64,000 bases of DNA from Bacillus changyiensis (GCF_027706145.1 NZ_JAQFWW010000005.1:168258-232257), one strand, 5' to 3'; positions 28,688 through 38,364 are shown, numbered from the stretch's first letter. Program-made: numbers and translations. Notes: generated from the letters alone by a model not told the origin.

Positions 28688-29467
28688 TTATATGATATGG
28701 TGTTCTGTGAATGCTTTTGCCGTTTTAAAGACATCTTCCCGTTCAGGTTCATTAAAAACTTCATGATATAAACCTTCCCATTCCCTGTATGTCTTATGGT
28801 GTGAAGGAAGTTGGTCAAACCACTTGATGACCATTTTCTTATCAACAAGAAAATCAGTTCCCGCCTGCATGACAAGCAATGGAGTTTTTATGAAAGCATC
28901 GGTTGGCTCCATCGCGTTTTTCATCGTTTTTAATATTTCTTGATACCATCTAACAGAAACTTTTGTGAAATATAATGGATCATTGCTATCCATTTCAATG
29001 ATTTTTTTATTTCTCGTTGCTTTATCAGGGGTTATCCCTGATTCAAATCTAAGGGTCGGAGCAACAACATTAAGACCTTTTGCGATCACATCCATTAATT
29101 TATTCGGCTTTAATTGCAGCCCAAGACACGGTGATGATAAAATGAGACCGGTAATACCTTCTCGGTGTTGCTTGAACCATTCAATGACAACAAGCCCGCC
29201 CATACTGTGTCCAAGAATGAACACAGGCAACTGAAAAGCTTTTGCCTTGTCAACCCATTTGTCTACTTCATCAAGATATTCTTGAAATGTCCGGATATGC
29301 CCTCTACGCCTTGTTGATGTACCAGCACCAGGCAAGTCACCCATGATCACATGGTACCCGGATGAACACCACATTTCTGCTAACCATTTGTACCGTCTAT
29401 GATGTTCACAGGCACCATGGACAACGACGATGACAGCCACTGGCCGTTCTGCTTCCATGTACAGCAT
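28688..29467 (-). CDS. ytpA: Lysophospholipase YtpA (alpha/beta hydrolase, bacilysocin)
   Basis: A 259-residue monoglyceride-lipase-like hydrolase: oxyanion segment VVVHGACEHH, nucleophile elbow GHSMGG, and likely acid and His in AGTDFLVD and GLYHEVFNE. B. subtilis YtpA makes the phospholipid antibiotic bacilysocin by deacylation. The ATG at 29467 has GAGGTGG upstream; the frame is open 19 codons further without a signal. Operon with ytpB; divergent from ytoA with only 55 bases between starts. Confidence 0.9.
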   Translation of the reverse strand: MLYMEAERPVAVIVVVHGACEHHRRYKWLAEMWCSSGYHVIMGDLPGAGTSTRRRGHIRTFQEYLDEVDKWVDKAKAFQLPVFILGHSMGGLVVIEWFKQHREGITGLILSSPCLGLQLKPNKLMDVIAKGLNVVAPTLRFESGITPDKATRNKKIIEMDSNDPLYFTKVSVRWYQEILKTMKNAMEPTDAFIKTPLLVMQAGTDFLVDKKMVIKWFDQLPSHHKTYREWEGLYHEVFNEPEREDVFKTAKAFTEHHII

Positions 29468-29522
29468 AATGATGACCACCTCACACACTTTTTTAATGAC
29501 ACAAATTGAAAGGATGAAGCAC

Positions 29523-30050
29523 ATGATCTACCCTTATCAAGGTACTTTACCTGTTATACATGAAACCGCCTTTATTGCCGATAATGCGACAATTACCGGT
29601 GATGTCAAACTTGGAGAACTAGCAAGCGTTTGGTTCTCTGTTGTGATCCGCGGTGATGTTGCACCAGTTACGATTGGAAAAGGCGTTAATATTCAAGATC
29701 TTTCTTGTTTGCATCAAAGTCCAGACCTGCCGCTTCTCATTGAAGATGGTGTAACGGTTGGCCATCAAGTGACATTACATAGTGCTGTGATTCGCCGGAA
29801 TGCACTGATCGGTATGGGATCAATTATTTTAGATGGGGCCGAAATCGGTGAAGGCGCCTTTATTGGAGCTGGCAGTCTTGTTCCACCTGGCAAAAAGATC
29901 CCACCCTTTCATCTCGCTTTTGGCAGACCAGCAAAAGTCATTCGTCCATTGACAGACCATGACAAACAAGAAATGGAAAGAATTCACAAAGAATATATTG
30001 AAAAAGGACAGCATTACAAGTCCCTGCAAAAAAAGGATGAGCCATGTTAA
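29523..30050 (+). CDS. ytoA: Gamma-carbonic anhydrase-like protein YtoA
   Basis: A 175-residue left-handed beta-helix protein with hexapeptide repeats (ITGDVKLGELASVW; ALIGMGSIILDGAEIGEGAF). Metal-ligand histidines are visible in DLSCLHQS and GVTVGHQVTLHSAV. Activity as a carbonic anhydrase is not proven for YtoA. The ATG at 29523 has AAAGGA eight bases upstream and gives MIYPYQG as in B. subtilis; upstream in-frame Met codons lie inside the ytpA promoter region. Confidence 0.9.
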   Translation: MIYPYQGTLPVIHETAFIADNATITGDVKLGELASVWFSVVIRGDVAPVTIGKGVNIQDLSCLHQSPDLPLLIEDGVTVGHQVTLHSAVIRRNALIGMGSIILDGAEIGEGAFIGAGSLVPPGKKIPPFHLAFGRPAKVIRPLTDHDKQEMERIHKEYIEKGQHYKSLQKKDEPC

Positions 30051-30095
30051 TTTTACCATTTTTCCCGTTGTAAATTAAACAAAAACAATTCCAAA

Positions 30096-30126
30096 CCATA
30101 AGCCAACAGTGCTTATGGCTTTTTTA
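30096..30126 (+). terminator. Terminator of ytoA
   Basis: CCATAAGC pairs with GCTTATGG, followed by C and six T. Confidence 0.88.
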
Positions 30127-30220
30127 AAAAATTCCCGGAATCTTTACAAATACTTATTACTTATTAAACATTTATTTATCACAATGAAAGTGAAGCGATT
30201 CATCTAAGGAGGGTGATCTG

Positions 30221-30751
30221 TTGAATAAGCTGATGAATGGCCTATATCACTTTGAATGTCGGGTCCTATTGATTCTCAATGGCCGTTTTCATCAAAAATC
30301 TTTAAATCGCTACTTTCGCATTTTGACCCATTTAGGAGGCGCTTTATGCACAATTTTAACATCACTAACACTGATTGCTTTTGGCTCGGGAAACCTAAGA
30401 ATGGCGGGTGCTGCATGTGCCATCGCTCTTTTGATCAGCCATCTTCAAGTCATGCTGATGAAAAAGCTTTGTCCTAGAAAAAGACCTTACATGACATTGA
30501 AACAAACACATGTCCTGCCAAATCCACTAACAGATCATTCTTTTCCATCAGGGCATACAACGGCTATATTTTCCATTATCACACCACTTATCATATTCTA
30601 TCCGATCAGCATGTTTTTATTAATCCCGATTGGAGTAAGTGTTGGTCTTTCAAGAGTTTATCTCGGCCTCCACTATCCTTCAGATGTCCTTTCAGGACTA
30701 GCACTCGGCGTGTTGACCGGAACCTTGACGTATATGATCATATGTTTTTAA
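30221..30751 (+). CDS. PAP2-family membrane phosphatase
   Basis: A 176-residue protein with five or six TM segments and all three PAP2 motifs: KKLCPRKRP, SFPSGHTTA and SRVYLGLHYPSD. Likely substrates are undecaprenyl-PP or a phosphatidate-type lipid phosphate. TTG start with a near-perfect AAGGAGGGTGATC. In B. subtilis the ytoA-asnB interval holds the permease ytnA, so this is an accessory gene here. Undecaprenyl-PP phosphatase is a guess; phosphatidylglycerophosphatase is an alternative. Confidence 0.85.
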   Translation: MNKLMNGLYHFECRVLLILNGRFHQKSLNRYFRILTHLGGALCTILTSLTLIAFGSGNLRMAGAACAIALLISHLQVMLMKKLCPRKRPYMTLKQTHVLPNPLTDHSFPSGHTTAIFSIITPLIIFYPISMFLLIPIGVSVGLSRVYLGLHYPSDVLSGLALGVLTGTLTYMIICF

Positions 30752-30755
30752 ATCA

Positions 30756-30878
30756 AAAGGGGTGTCCTGAAAGTAGTGTGGATAAATAAAAATGGGGGAA
30801 TTTGCTCGTTTTCCGCAGGAGTCTCGCAATTCCCCCTAATTCATGTTGATAAAGGACTTTTTAGACAGCTTCTTTGCC
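30756..30878. repeat. Probable dispersed intergenic repeat with GAGACTCCTGCGG core
   Basis: GGGGTGTCCT at the left and AGGACTTTTT at the right bracket a long hairpin: GGGGGAATT(T)GC pairs with GC(G)AATTCCCCC. Its minus strand includes GCGAGACTCCTGCGG, a core I recall from abundant palindromic repeats in other Bacillus genomes. No ORF. Assignment as a dispersed repeat needs a genome-wide search. Confidence 0.5.
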
Positions 30879-30891
30879 AAATCATTTAAGA

Positions 30892-30928
30892 AAAAAGGTT
30901 TTCGACTGATGAATCGAAAACCTTTTTG
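30892..30928. terminator. Terminator of asnB, bidirectional
   Basis: A 14-bp stem (AAAAAGGTTTTCGA with TCGAAAACCTTTTT) around an 8-nt loop; T runs follow in both directions. Confidence 0.88.
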
Positions 30929-30933
30929 TATTG

Positions 30934-32832
30934 TTAAACAATAATAACTTCTTTTGGTTGATGGTTTAGTTCTTCGGGCACATACCGTTTCTCAACGAAA
31001 ATACTGTGCCAGATCATAAAGATCAGGACTGTCCAGATTTTACGGCTGTTATCCGCTTTGTTCGCACAGTGATCTTCAAGGAGCTGCAATACATATTCTT
31101 TATGAATATATGCATCAGTTTCACTCTCTTTAATCATATTCACTGCCCAATCATGCATCTCGTTTTTCAGCCAGTGACGGATCGGTACAGGGAAACCTAG
31201 TTTTTTACGATTTAACACATGATCAGGAACAATGCCTTCAGCCGCTTTTCTAAGTAAATACTTTGTTGTGCCATTTTTTGTTTTTAGCTCTTCCGGAATT
31301 TTTGAAGCTACATCAAACACAACTTTGTCCAAAAATGGCACGCGAAGCTCTAATGAATTGGCCATTGTCATTTTATCAGCCTTCAGCAAAATATCGCCGC
31401 GAAGCCATGTATGAATATCAACATACTGCATCTTATTAATGTCACTATATGACTGACTTTCTTCAAAATATGGTTTTGTTACATCACAGTAAGAGAGATT
31501 ACCATTATACTGGCTGAGCAACTTTTCTTTTACATCTTCTTCAAAGATCTTCGCATTTCCGATATATCGTTGTTCAAGAGGTGTACATCCCCTCATTAAA
31601 AAGCTTTTTCCTTTCATTCCTTCAGGCATGACTGAAGCGATATGGAGAAGCATCTTTTTCAAAGGTGATGGGATCCGTTCAAACGGTTTTAATGACAATG
31701 GTTCACGATAAATATTGTATCCGCCGAATAGTTCATCTGCTCCCTCTCCAGACAACACAACTGTCACTTGCTTTTTCGCTTCCTTGGCGACAAAATACAA
31801 AGGAATCGCTGCTGGATCTGCAAGTGGATCATCTAAATGCCAAACGATCTTTGGAAGTTCATTCATATACTCTTCAGGAGAAATGATGGCACTGAAGTTT
31901 TCCACACCGACTTTTTCGGCAGTTTCCTTCGCTACATCAACTTCACTGAAGCCTTCATGCTCAAAACCGACAGAGAACGTTTTTAGATTAGGATGAAACT
32001 GTTTCGCAACAGAAACGATAAAAGAAGAATCGATACCACCTGAAAGGAATGAACCGACAGGTACATCACTTCTCATATGGATTTTTACAGAGTCAAAAAT
32101 AGCATCTCTAACTTCTTGAACAAGTTTTTCTTCTTCTGTCATCACAGGTTTAAATTGAACTTTCCAGTATGTTTTAAATTGGATATCTTCATTAGGACGA
32201 ATCGTAAACTGCTGACCAGGTTGGACTTTTTGCACTTTTTTATCAAGAGTTTGAGGTTCAGGAACAAATTGGAATGATGTGTATTGTTGAAGTGCCTGCT
32301 CATTAAACTCCAAATCTGCTCCAATTGGCATCAAACTCTTTCTTTCAGATGCAAAATAAACAGATCCTTCAGTTTTGGTAAAGTAAAGTGGTTTAATCCC
32401 AAACGGATCGCGCGCCCCATATAACAGTTGTTCTTTTTTATCCCAAATTAAAAATGCAAACATTCCACGAAGTTTAGAAGCGGCTTCTTGTTTATAATGG
32501 CGATAAGTTGCGAGAAGCACTTCTGTATCTGAATCGGTATGAAACTGGTACCCTTTTGCAAGTAGCTCTTCTTTTAACTCTATATAATTATAAATTTCTC
32601 CATTAAAAATGATCCAGTATGAATCGTCTTCATAAGACAGAGGCTGTCCTCCATTTTCAACATCAATGATGCTCAGTCTTCTGAATCCGAAGCCTACATG
32701 TTCATCATGATAATAACCATCATCATCTGGGCCACGATGAACGATCATTTCATTCATTTGTTTTATTAATTCTTCTTGGCTTGTTGTCTCGGATAATGGG
32801 CAATGATTGAATACCCCTACAAATCCACACAT
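30934..32832 (-). CDS. asnB: Asparagine synthase (glutamine-hydrolysing) AsnB
   Basis: A 632-residue two-domain enzyme. The mature N-terminus is Cys (MCGFVGVFN), the glutaminase nucleophile, which fixes the start at 32832 (GGAGG seven bases upstream) and not the longer frame. The synthetase domain has the PP-loop SGGIDSS near residue 255. It makes asparagine from aspartate, glutamine and ATP. B. subtilis carries three such enzymes; this one is at the asnB position beside metK. Paralogues of this type may also amidate meso-diaminopimelate, so the exact substrate is inferred. Confidence 0.93.
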   Translation of the reverse strand: MCGFVGVFNHCPLSETTSQEELIKQMNEMIVHRGPDDDGYYHDEHVGFGFRRLSIIDVENGGQPLSYEDDSYWIIFNGEIYNYIELKEELLAKGYQFHTDSDTEVLLATYRHYKQEAASKLRGMFAFLIWDKKEQLLYGARDPFGIKPLYFTKTEGSVYFASERKSLMPIGADLEFNEQALQQYTSFQFVPEPQTLDKKVQKVQPGQQFTIRPNEDIQFKTYWKVQFKPVMTEEEKLVQEVRDAIFDSVKIHMRSDVPVGSFLSGGIDSSFIVSVAKQFHPNLKTFSVGFEHEGFSEVDVAKETAEKVGVENFSAIISPEEYMNELPKIVWHLDDPLADPAAIPLYFVAKEAKKQVTVVLSGEGADELFGGYNIYREPLSLKPFERIPSPLKKMLLHIASVMPEGMKGKSFLMRGCTPLEQRYIGNAKIFEEDVKEKLLSQYNGNLSYCDVTKPYFEESQSYSDINKMQYVDIHTWLRGDILLKADKMTMANSLELRVPFLDKVVFDVASKIPEELKTKNGTTKYLLRKAAEGIVPDHVLNRKKLGFPVPIRHWLKNEMHDWAVNMIKESETDAYIHKEYVLQLLEDHCANKADNSRKIWTVLIFMIWHSIFVEKRYVPEELNHQPKEVIIV

Positions 32833-33017
32833 AGTATTGCCTCCGATTTTTTTAAAAATTTCATACAGATAACTTTCTGCTGTTTGATTAGACATGTATT
32901 AAAAGAAAAATGTTTCATAAACTTTAAAATTGTTTTCATAAAAATGATTATCTCACAAAAAAACAACTTATTCATCTTATATATTCCTAGGTTTAACGTT
33001 TATCGTGCAAAATGAAA

Positions 33018-33040
33018 GCCGCTTATGTAAGCGGCTATTT
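33018..33040 (-). terminator. Probable terminator of metK
   Basis: An 8-bp stem (GCCGCTTA with TAAGCGGC) with a 2-nt centre, followed by TTTCATTTT on the minus strand, directly after the metK stop. The T run is interrupted. Confidence 0.6.
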
Positions 33041-33042
33041 AG

Positions 33043-34245
33043 TTATTCTGCTAACGCCTCTTTACGAAGCTGTTCTGCTTTATCAGTCCGTTCCCAAGGC
33101 AGATCAAGATCAAGACGTCCAAAATGTCCGTATGCTGCTGTCTGTTTGTAAATTGGACGGCGCAAATCAAGCATTTTAATAATGCCAGCAGGTCTTAAAT
33201 CAAAGTTATTTCGAACCACTCTGATCAATGTGTCTTCAGCCGCTTTTCCTGTACCGAATGTATCGATGGAAATCGATACTGGTTGTGCAACACCAATAGC
33301 ATAAGCAAGTTGAACTTCACAGGAATCAGCAAGCCCTGCAGCTACGATATTTTTCGCAACATATCTCGCTGCATATGCGGCGGATCTGTCAACTTTTGTC
33401 GCATCTTTTCCGGAAAATGCACCACCGCCGTGACGTGCATATCCACCATATGTGTCAACAATAATTTTCCGTCCCGTCAAACCGGCATCACCCTGTGGAC
33501 CACCAATAACAAACCGACCAGTTGGATTAATAAAATATTTTGTCTCCTCATCAATCAGTTCTTCTGGAACAACCGGTTGAATCACATATTCTTTCAAGTT
33601 GCGTTGAATTTGTTCAAGCGATATTTCTGGATGATGTTGTGTTGAAATGACAATTGTATCGATACGAACCGGTTTATTTTGTTCATCATATTCGACTGTA
33701 ACCTGTGTTTTTCCGTCCGGACGCAAGTATGGAAGAATCTCTTCCTTACGAACTTCAGTCAAACGACGTGCCAGCTTGTGAGCGAGGGAAATCGGCAAAG
33801 GCATGAGTTCCTTCGTTTCATTACATGCGTACCCAAACATCAAACCTTGATCTCCGGCTCCAATTGCTTCAATTTCAGCTTCACTCATCTCGCCTTCTCT
33901 TGCCTCTAATGCCTGATCAACTCCCATTGCAATATCAGGGGATTGTTCATCTATTGATGTAAGAACCGCACATGTTTCAGCATCAAAGCCATATTTAGCA
34001 CGAGTATATCCAATTTCCTTTATTGTTTCACGAACTGTTTTTGGAATATCAACATAAGTAGATGTTGTAATTTCACCACTTACTAACACCAAACCGGTTG
34101 TCACAGATGTTTCACATGCAACCCGAGCATTTGGATCTTTCTTTAAAATTTCGTCTAATATACTATCCGAAATCTGATCACAAATTTTGTCCGGATGTCC
34201 CTCCGTAACTGACTCTGATGTAAATAACCGACGATTTTTGCTCAT
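33043..34245 (-). CDS. metK: S-adenosylmethionine synthetase
   Basis: A 400-residue homotetrameric enzyme making SAM from methionine and ATP. Motifs are complete: [13 protein letters not shown] (residues 15-27), [16 protein letters not shown] (about 120), and the phosphate loop GGGAFSGKD (about 270). AGGAGGAAAA precedes the ATG. Its expression is governed by the SAM riboswitch at 34630-34816; between the riboswitch and the gene lie three tandem 59-bp repeats. Confidence 0.98.
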   Translation of the reverse strand: MSKNRRLFTSESVTEGHPDKICDQISDSILDEILKKDPNARVACETSVTTGLVLVSGEITTSTYVDIPKTVRETIKEIGYTRAKYGFDAETCAVLTSIDEQSPDIAMGVDQALEAREGEMSEAEIEAIGAGDQGLMFGYACNETKELMPLPISLAHKLARRLTEVRKEEILPYLRPDGKTQVTVEYDEQNKPVRIDTIVISTQHHPEISLEQIQRNLKEYVIQPVVPEELIDEETKYFINPTGRFVIGGPQGDAGLTGRKIIVDTYGGYARHGGGAFSGKDATKVDRSAAYAARYVAKNIVAAGLADSCEVQLAYAIGVAQPVSISIDTFGTGKAAEDTLIRVVRNNFDLRPAGIIKMLDLRRPIYKQTAAYGHFGRLDLDLPWERTDKAEQLRKEALAE

Positions 34246-34440
34246 TTATGTTTTCCTCCTGTATATGTAGATCAATCAGTAGTGACCTTGAAATATGATA
34301 CGGAACTCGTTCCTCTTAGTTTAGCGACGATAGTAGGACTTCATACTCCCTGATTTTAAAAGACTTCTTTAGAATCTTTATATGTACCGAGGCTGAATTC
34401 CAATCTACTCATTATATTCTGTGAAATTTCCGGTAGCTTC

Positions 34441-34618
34441 GTCCATTTCGGACACTCGGCTAATACCTTCCACGTCCTGTGAAAAACGCCCAGTACCTTC
34501 GTCCATTTAGACACTCGGCTAATACCTTTCACGTCCTGTGAAAAACGCCCAGTACCTTCGTCCATTTAGACACTCGGCTAATACCTTTCACGTCCTGTGA
34601 AAAACGCCCAGTACCTTC
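34441..34618. repeat. Three tandem 59-60 bp repeats in the metK leader
   Basis: Copies start at 34441, 34501 and 34560 with GTCCATTT and run through ACACTCGGCTAATACCTT and CACGTCCTGTGAAAAACGCC. Copies two and three are identical over their length; copy one differs at a few positions and is one base longer. Each copy holds a small hairpin (TTTCAC and GTGAAA around GTCCT). They lie between the riboswitch terminator and metK, so they are in the full-length mRNA leader. A 69-codon minus frame across them looks like a by-product. Confidence 0.92.
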
Positions 34619-34629
34619 GTCCTGAAGGC

Positions 34630-34863
34630 ATTAAAAAAACCTTTTCCTGTTCACTTTGGAAAGGGTTTAGTCATGCTTACCTTTCACTCTTATTGTTCAA
34701 GGTTTATTTAACAACCACCTTGCATCAGGTTAGCACCGTCTTCATCTCATTATAATATGAGATAACCGGTTGCTGGACTTCATCGGGCCTGTCCCTCCGT
34801 CAACTCGGAATAAGAGTATCCGTTCAATGAAATATCTTATCTTAAAATGGCTCGTTATGTCAA
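34630..34863 (-). promoter_or_regulatory. SAM-I (S-box) riboswitch and promoter of metK
   Basis: The minus strand reads CTCTTATTCCGAG, then GGAGGGACAGGCCCGATGAA, then GCAACCGG and later GGTGCTAACCTGATGCAAGG and CAATAAGAG, which is the S-box core and its closing helix (34670-34816). It is followed by a terminator (AACCCTTTCC with GGAAAAGGTT, then seven T, 34630-34670). An upstream promoter has TTGACA at 34858-34863 and TAAGAT 18 bases on. SAM should promote termination. Confidence 0.95.
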
Positions 34864-34931
34864 TATAAGTTGAAGTAAATTTGAACAATCTCCATTGAAG
34901 AAAAAACCCGAACGAAATCTGATAAATAGTA

Positions 34932-34981
34932 TAGACTGTATAAATAAATGTGTTATACTAATTCTACATTAATGTTATACA
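34932..34981 (+). promoter_or_regulatory. pckA promoter with two CcpN-type operators
   Basis: TATACT (34954-34959) is the likely -10 with TAGACT 16 bases before it. TGTGTTATACT at 34949-34959 fits the CcpN consensus TRTGHYATAYW fully, and AATGTTATACA at 34971-34981 fits with one mismatch. In B. subtilis CcpN represses the gluconeogenic genes pckA and gapB on glucose, so the same control is likely here. Confidence 0.8.
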
Positions 34982-35010
34982 CATTAAATAACGTGTAAAG
35001 GAAGGTTCTT

Positions 35011-36594
35011 ATGAATTCTGTTGATTTAACTGCCGATTTACAAACGTTATTAACCGGACAAAACGTTCATTTTAATTTACCTGTTCCACATTTGGTCGAA
35101 AAAATTCTGAAACGTCAAGAAGGAATATTAACATCTTCAGGGGCTATTCAAGCAACGACCGGTACATATACCGGCCGATCACCAAAAGACAAATTCATTG
35201 TTGAAGAAGACAGCACAAAAGAAAAAATTGATTGGGGTGCTGTCAATCAACCAATCTCAAAAGATGTTTTTGAAAAATTGTATACAAAAGTAGTCAATTA
35301 TTTAAAAGAACGTGATGAATTGTATGTATTTAACGGGTTCGCAGGAGCAGATGTAAAATATCAACTGCCGATAACCGTCGTCAACGAATTCGCTTGGCAT
35401 AACCTGTTTGCTAGACAACTGTTCATTAGACCTGAAGGGCAGCAAACAAAAATGTCTGAGCAGCCCTTTACTATCCTTTCTGCACCAAATTTCAAAGCTG
35501 ATCCACTTCTCGACGGTACAAGATCTGAAACATTCATCATCATTTCATTTGAGAAGCGAACGATTTTAATCGGTGGGACTGAATATGCCGGTGAAATGAA
35601 GAAATCGATTTTTTCAATTATGAACTACCTCCTTCCTCAACAAAATGTCTTGTCAATGCACTGCTCAGCTAACATTGGTGAGGAAGGCGGAACAGCGCTT
35701 TTCTTCGGTTTATCTGGAACTGGAAAAACGACGCTCTCAGCAGACGCAAATCGGAAGCTAATCGGAGATGATGAACATGGTTGGTCCAATACAGGGATAT
35801 TTAATATTGAAGGCGGTTGCTATGCAAAGTGCATTCATTTAAGCGAAGAAAAAGAACCGCAGATTTATCGGGCGATTCGCTTTGGTTCTGTTTTAGAGAA
35901 TGTGGTAATTGACAGAGAGACTGGGGAACCCGACTATTCTGACACATTTTATACAGAAAACACCAGGGCCGCATACCCAATAGATGCGATTGAAAACATA
36001 GTCAAACCAAGTATTGCTGCACATCCTCAAACCATCGTATTTTTGACAGCAGACGCATTTGGAGTACTACCTCCGATTAGTAAACTAACGAAAGAACAAG
36101 CAATGTACCATTTCTTAAGTGGATATACAAGCAAACTAGCAGGAACCGAACGAGGAATCACGACTCCTGAAGCAACTTTTTCCACATGTTTCGGCTCTCC
36201 CTTTCTTCCACTTCCGGCCAATGTCTACGCCGAAATGCTCGGGAAGAAAATTGACGAACACAGTGTCAGCGTGTTCCTCGTCAATACTGGTTGGACTGGT
36301 GGAGGTTATGGTGTAGGAGAAAGGATCAGCCTCGCTCATACAAGAGCAATGGTTCGAGCTGCAATAGAGGGCGACCTAGACAACACTGAGATGAGAACGG
36401 ATCGAATTTTCGGACTGCACTCACCGATCCACGTCCCAGGTGTCCCTGATCAAGTACTTGAACCAGCTAAAACATGGGCGGATGAAAAAACTTACCAAGA
36501 AAAAGCCATCCAGTTAGCAAATGAATTCAAAATCAATTTTAAGAAATTTTCCAATACAGAAACAATCGAAAAAATTGGAGGACCTCTTGTATAA
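35011..36594 (+). CDS. pckA: Phosphoenolpyruvate carboxykinase (ATP)
   Basis: A 527-residue ATP-dependent PEPCK converting oxaloacetate to PEP for gluconeogenesis. The P-loop is [10 protein letters not shown] (about residue 235), preceded by [11 protein letters not shown] and followed by the metal-binding LIGDDEHGW. The GRSPKDKF arginine segment near residue 55 is present. Length is standard. AAAGGAAGG precedes the ATG. Divergent from metK. Confidence 0.98.
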   Translation: MNSVDLTADLQTLLTGQNVHFNLPVPHLVEKILKRQEGILTSSGAIQATTGTYTGRSPKDKFIVEEDSTKEKIDWGAVNQPISKDVFEKLYTKVVNYLKERDELYVFNGFAGADVKYQLPITVVNEFAWHNLFARQLFIRPEGQQTKMSEQPFTILSAPNFKADPLLDGTRSETFIIISFEKRTILIGGTEYAGEMKKSIFSIMNYLLPQQNVLSMHCSANIGEEGGTALFFGLSGTGKTTLSADANRKLIGDDEHGWSNTGIFNIEGGCYAKCIHLSEEKEPQIYRAIRFGSVLENVVIDRETGEPDYSDTFYTENTRAAYPIDAIENIVKPSIAAHPQTIVFLTADAFGVLPPISKLTKEQAMYHFLSGYTSKLAGTERGITTPEATFSTCFGSPFLPLPANVYAEMLGKKIDEHSVSVFLVNTGWTGGGYGVGERISLAHTRAMVRAAIEGDLDNTEMRTDRIFGLHSPIHVPGVPDQVLEPAKTWADEKTYQEKAIQLANEFKINFKKFSNTETIEKIGGPLV

Positions 36595-36602
36595 GTCCTA
36601 AA

Positions 36603-36643
36603 GTGGAGAAACATCAATTGTGTTTCTCCACCAGCTTCTTTTC
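36603..36643 (+). terminator. Terminator of pckA
   Basis: An 11-bp stem (GTGGAGAAACA with TGTTTCTCCAC) around TCAATTG, then CAGCTTCTTTTC. It starts 8 bases past the stop. Confidence 0.85.
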
Positions 36644-36848
36644 TAAAGGTATTATGCTTTTATATTCTGCAATAACCTTCAATATACTTCAGTAAACAAG
36701 TAACCTTACCCATATTTTTAGTCAAATTATAGACCTTTAAATGCCATTTATATTTTTTGAAAATACAGACTTTTTTCTTTTTTAACAATTTAAAGCTTTC
36801 TTATGGTATCATTTAAAAAACATTTGTTTATTTCAGGAGGACGCATCA

Positions 36849-38021
36849 ATGAAATTTGGTTTATTACCTAGGATTATCACTGCAATTGTTCTCGGTGTTA
36901 TCATTGGAAGTTTTGCTCCGCTTTGGCTTGTTAAAACCGCCGCTACTTTTAACGGCATTTTTGGGAACTTCATTAAATTTGTCATTCCTTTTATTATTAT
37001 TGCATTTATTGTTCCTGGTATCGGACAGATCGGTCGCGGAGCAGGGAAAATTCTCGGTATTACCGCAGGTATTGCTTATTTATCAACAATTATTGCCGGG
37101 CTTTTGGCATATCTTGTGGGAACAAACCTACTTCCTTCCATTATTGCCGGACATCAACTGCTCGATTTTAAAAATCCGGAAGAAGTTTTGCAAAAAGGCT
37201 TCTTTTCAATTGAAATGAACCCTTTTATGGATGTCATGAGCGCGCTGATCTTCTCCTTTATCATGGGAATTGGGATCGCATATCTACCAGGAAAAACATT
37301 AAAAAATGCATTTGATGAATTTCAAACGATCGTTGAAAAACTGATCTCTTATATTATTATTCCATTACTGCCTATTCATATTTTCGGTATTTTTGCCAAT
37401 ATGACCTATGGCGGTCAAGTTCAAACGATTTTATCCGTATTTGCAAAAGTATTTGTCATGATTATTGTACTGCATATTGTGATCCTCTTGCTTCAATATA
37501 CTGTTGCAGGTCTTGCCAATAAGAGAAATCCGTTCGCATTATTAAAAATCGTGGCACCTGCCTATTTTACTGCACTTGGTACACAGTCATCAGCAGCAAC
37601 CATTCCTGTTACACTCAGACAAGTACGAAAAACAGGAGCTAGCCAAAAAGTTGCTGATTTTGCCATCCCACTACTTGCCAACATTCATTTGTCAGGCAGT
37701 ACGATTACACTGACAAGCTGTGCAATGGGAGTCATGATTTTAAACGGTCAGACACCGACTTTTACAACAATGATGCCATTTATTTTAATGCTGGGAATCA
37801 CAATGGTTGCCGCCCCTGGTGCCCCAGGAGGAGCAGTTATGGCTGCCCTAGGCCTTTTACAGTCCATGCTTGGCTTTAATGAGACAAGCGTTTCCTTAAT
37901 GATTGCCCTTTATCTTGCACAAGACAGTTTAGGTACAGCTACAAACGTTACCGGTGATGGTGCACTCACCATGTTAGTGCACAGACTAACTGCAGGAAAA
38001 GAAAAAGATTTACCCGCATAA
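36849..38021 (+). CDS. Dicarboxylate/amino acid:cation symporter (DAACS/SDF family)
   Basis: A 390-residue polytopic carrier. The re-entrant hairpin region (TALGTQSSAATIPVTLRQV) matches the serine-rich HP1 of the glutamate/dicarboxylate symporters, and DSLGTATNVTGDGALTMLV is the TM8 substrate site with Asp and Asn-rich motif. Substrate could be glutamate, aspartate, serine or a C4 acid. AGGAGG precedes the ATG. It sits between pckA and ytmB, where I do not recall it in B. subtilis, so it is likely accessory; a C4-acid role would fit beside pckA but is speculation. Confidence 0.88.
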   Translation: MKFGLLPRIITAIVLGVIIGSFAPLWLVKTAATFNGIFGNFIKFVIPFIIIAFIVPGIGQIGRGAGKILGITAGIAYLSTIIAGLLAYLVGTNLLPSIIAGHQLLDFKNPEEVLQKGFFSIEMNPFMDVMSALIFSFIMGIGIAYLPGKTLKNAFDEFQTIVEKLISYIIIPLLPIHIFGIFANMTYGGQVQTILSVFAKVFVMIIVLHIVILLLQYTVAGLANKRNPFALLKIVAPAYFTALGTQSSAATIPVTLRQVRKTGASQKVADFAIPLLANIHLSGSTITLTSCAMGVMILNGQTPTFTTMMPFILMLGITMVAAPGAPGGAVMAALGLLQSMLGFNETSVSLMIALYLAQDSLGTATNVTGDGALTMLVHRLTAGKEKDLPA

Positions 38022-38028
38022 AGACAAC

Positions 38029-38069
38029 AAAAAGCCAAGATGTCATATAAGACACCTTGGCTTTTTGTT
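38029..38069 (+). terminator. Terminator of the DAACS symporter gene
   Basis: AAAAAGCCAAG pairs with CTTGGCTTTTT, 7 bases past the stop, followed by G and TTT. The other strand also gives a T run after ytmB. Confidence 0.85.
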
Positions 38070-38311
38070 TAATTCGTCGAATTTAAGGAAACAAGTCGAT
38101 ATGTTAAAAAAGTGTAACCATCTGACCATTCAAGCCGCTCAGCATACGCTGTTCCGGTTACATCTCCTTCCTTTGTTTTTCTTACTTCTATTGGTACATG
38201 AAGAGGATAAACACGGTAGCCCTCTTTTTTTAAGATAAATATGTTTTCTTCAATCCGCGTTTCTTTTCCTTTTGTAACAATCATTGTATTAAATTCAACT
38301 GGCATTCCCAC
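38069..38311 (-). CDS. ytmB: YtmB, DUF2584 family
   Basis: An 80-residue soluble protein beginning MGMPVEFNTMIVTKGKE and ending TFLTYRLVSLNSTN, matching YtmB/DUF2584 of Bacilli. Function unknown. The gene sits 53 bases downstream of ytmA and is probably co-transcribed. Confidence 0.88.
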   Translation of the reverse strand: MGMPVEFNTMIVTKGKETRIEENIFILKKEGYRVYPLHVPIEVRKTKEGDVTGTAYAERLEWSDGYTFLTYRLVSLNSTN

Positions 38312-38364
38312 CTAATATCCCCATCCTTTATCTCTATTCTCTTTAGTTTATCATAACTTGTCCG

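Noticed and set aside
34356..34565. 69-codon minus-strand frame across the metK leader repeats
   Set aside because: It owes its length to the tandem repeat units, has no ribosome binding site and no recognisable domain.
34441..34618. CRISPR-like array
   Set aside because: The units are head-to-tail identical repeats without unique spacers, and no cas gene is present.
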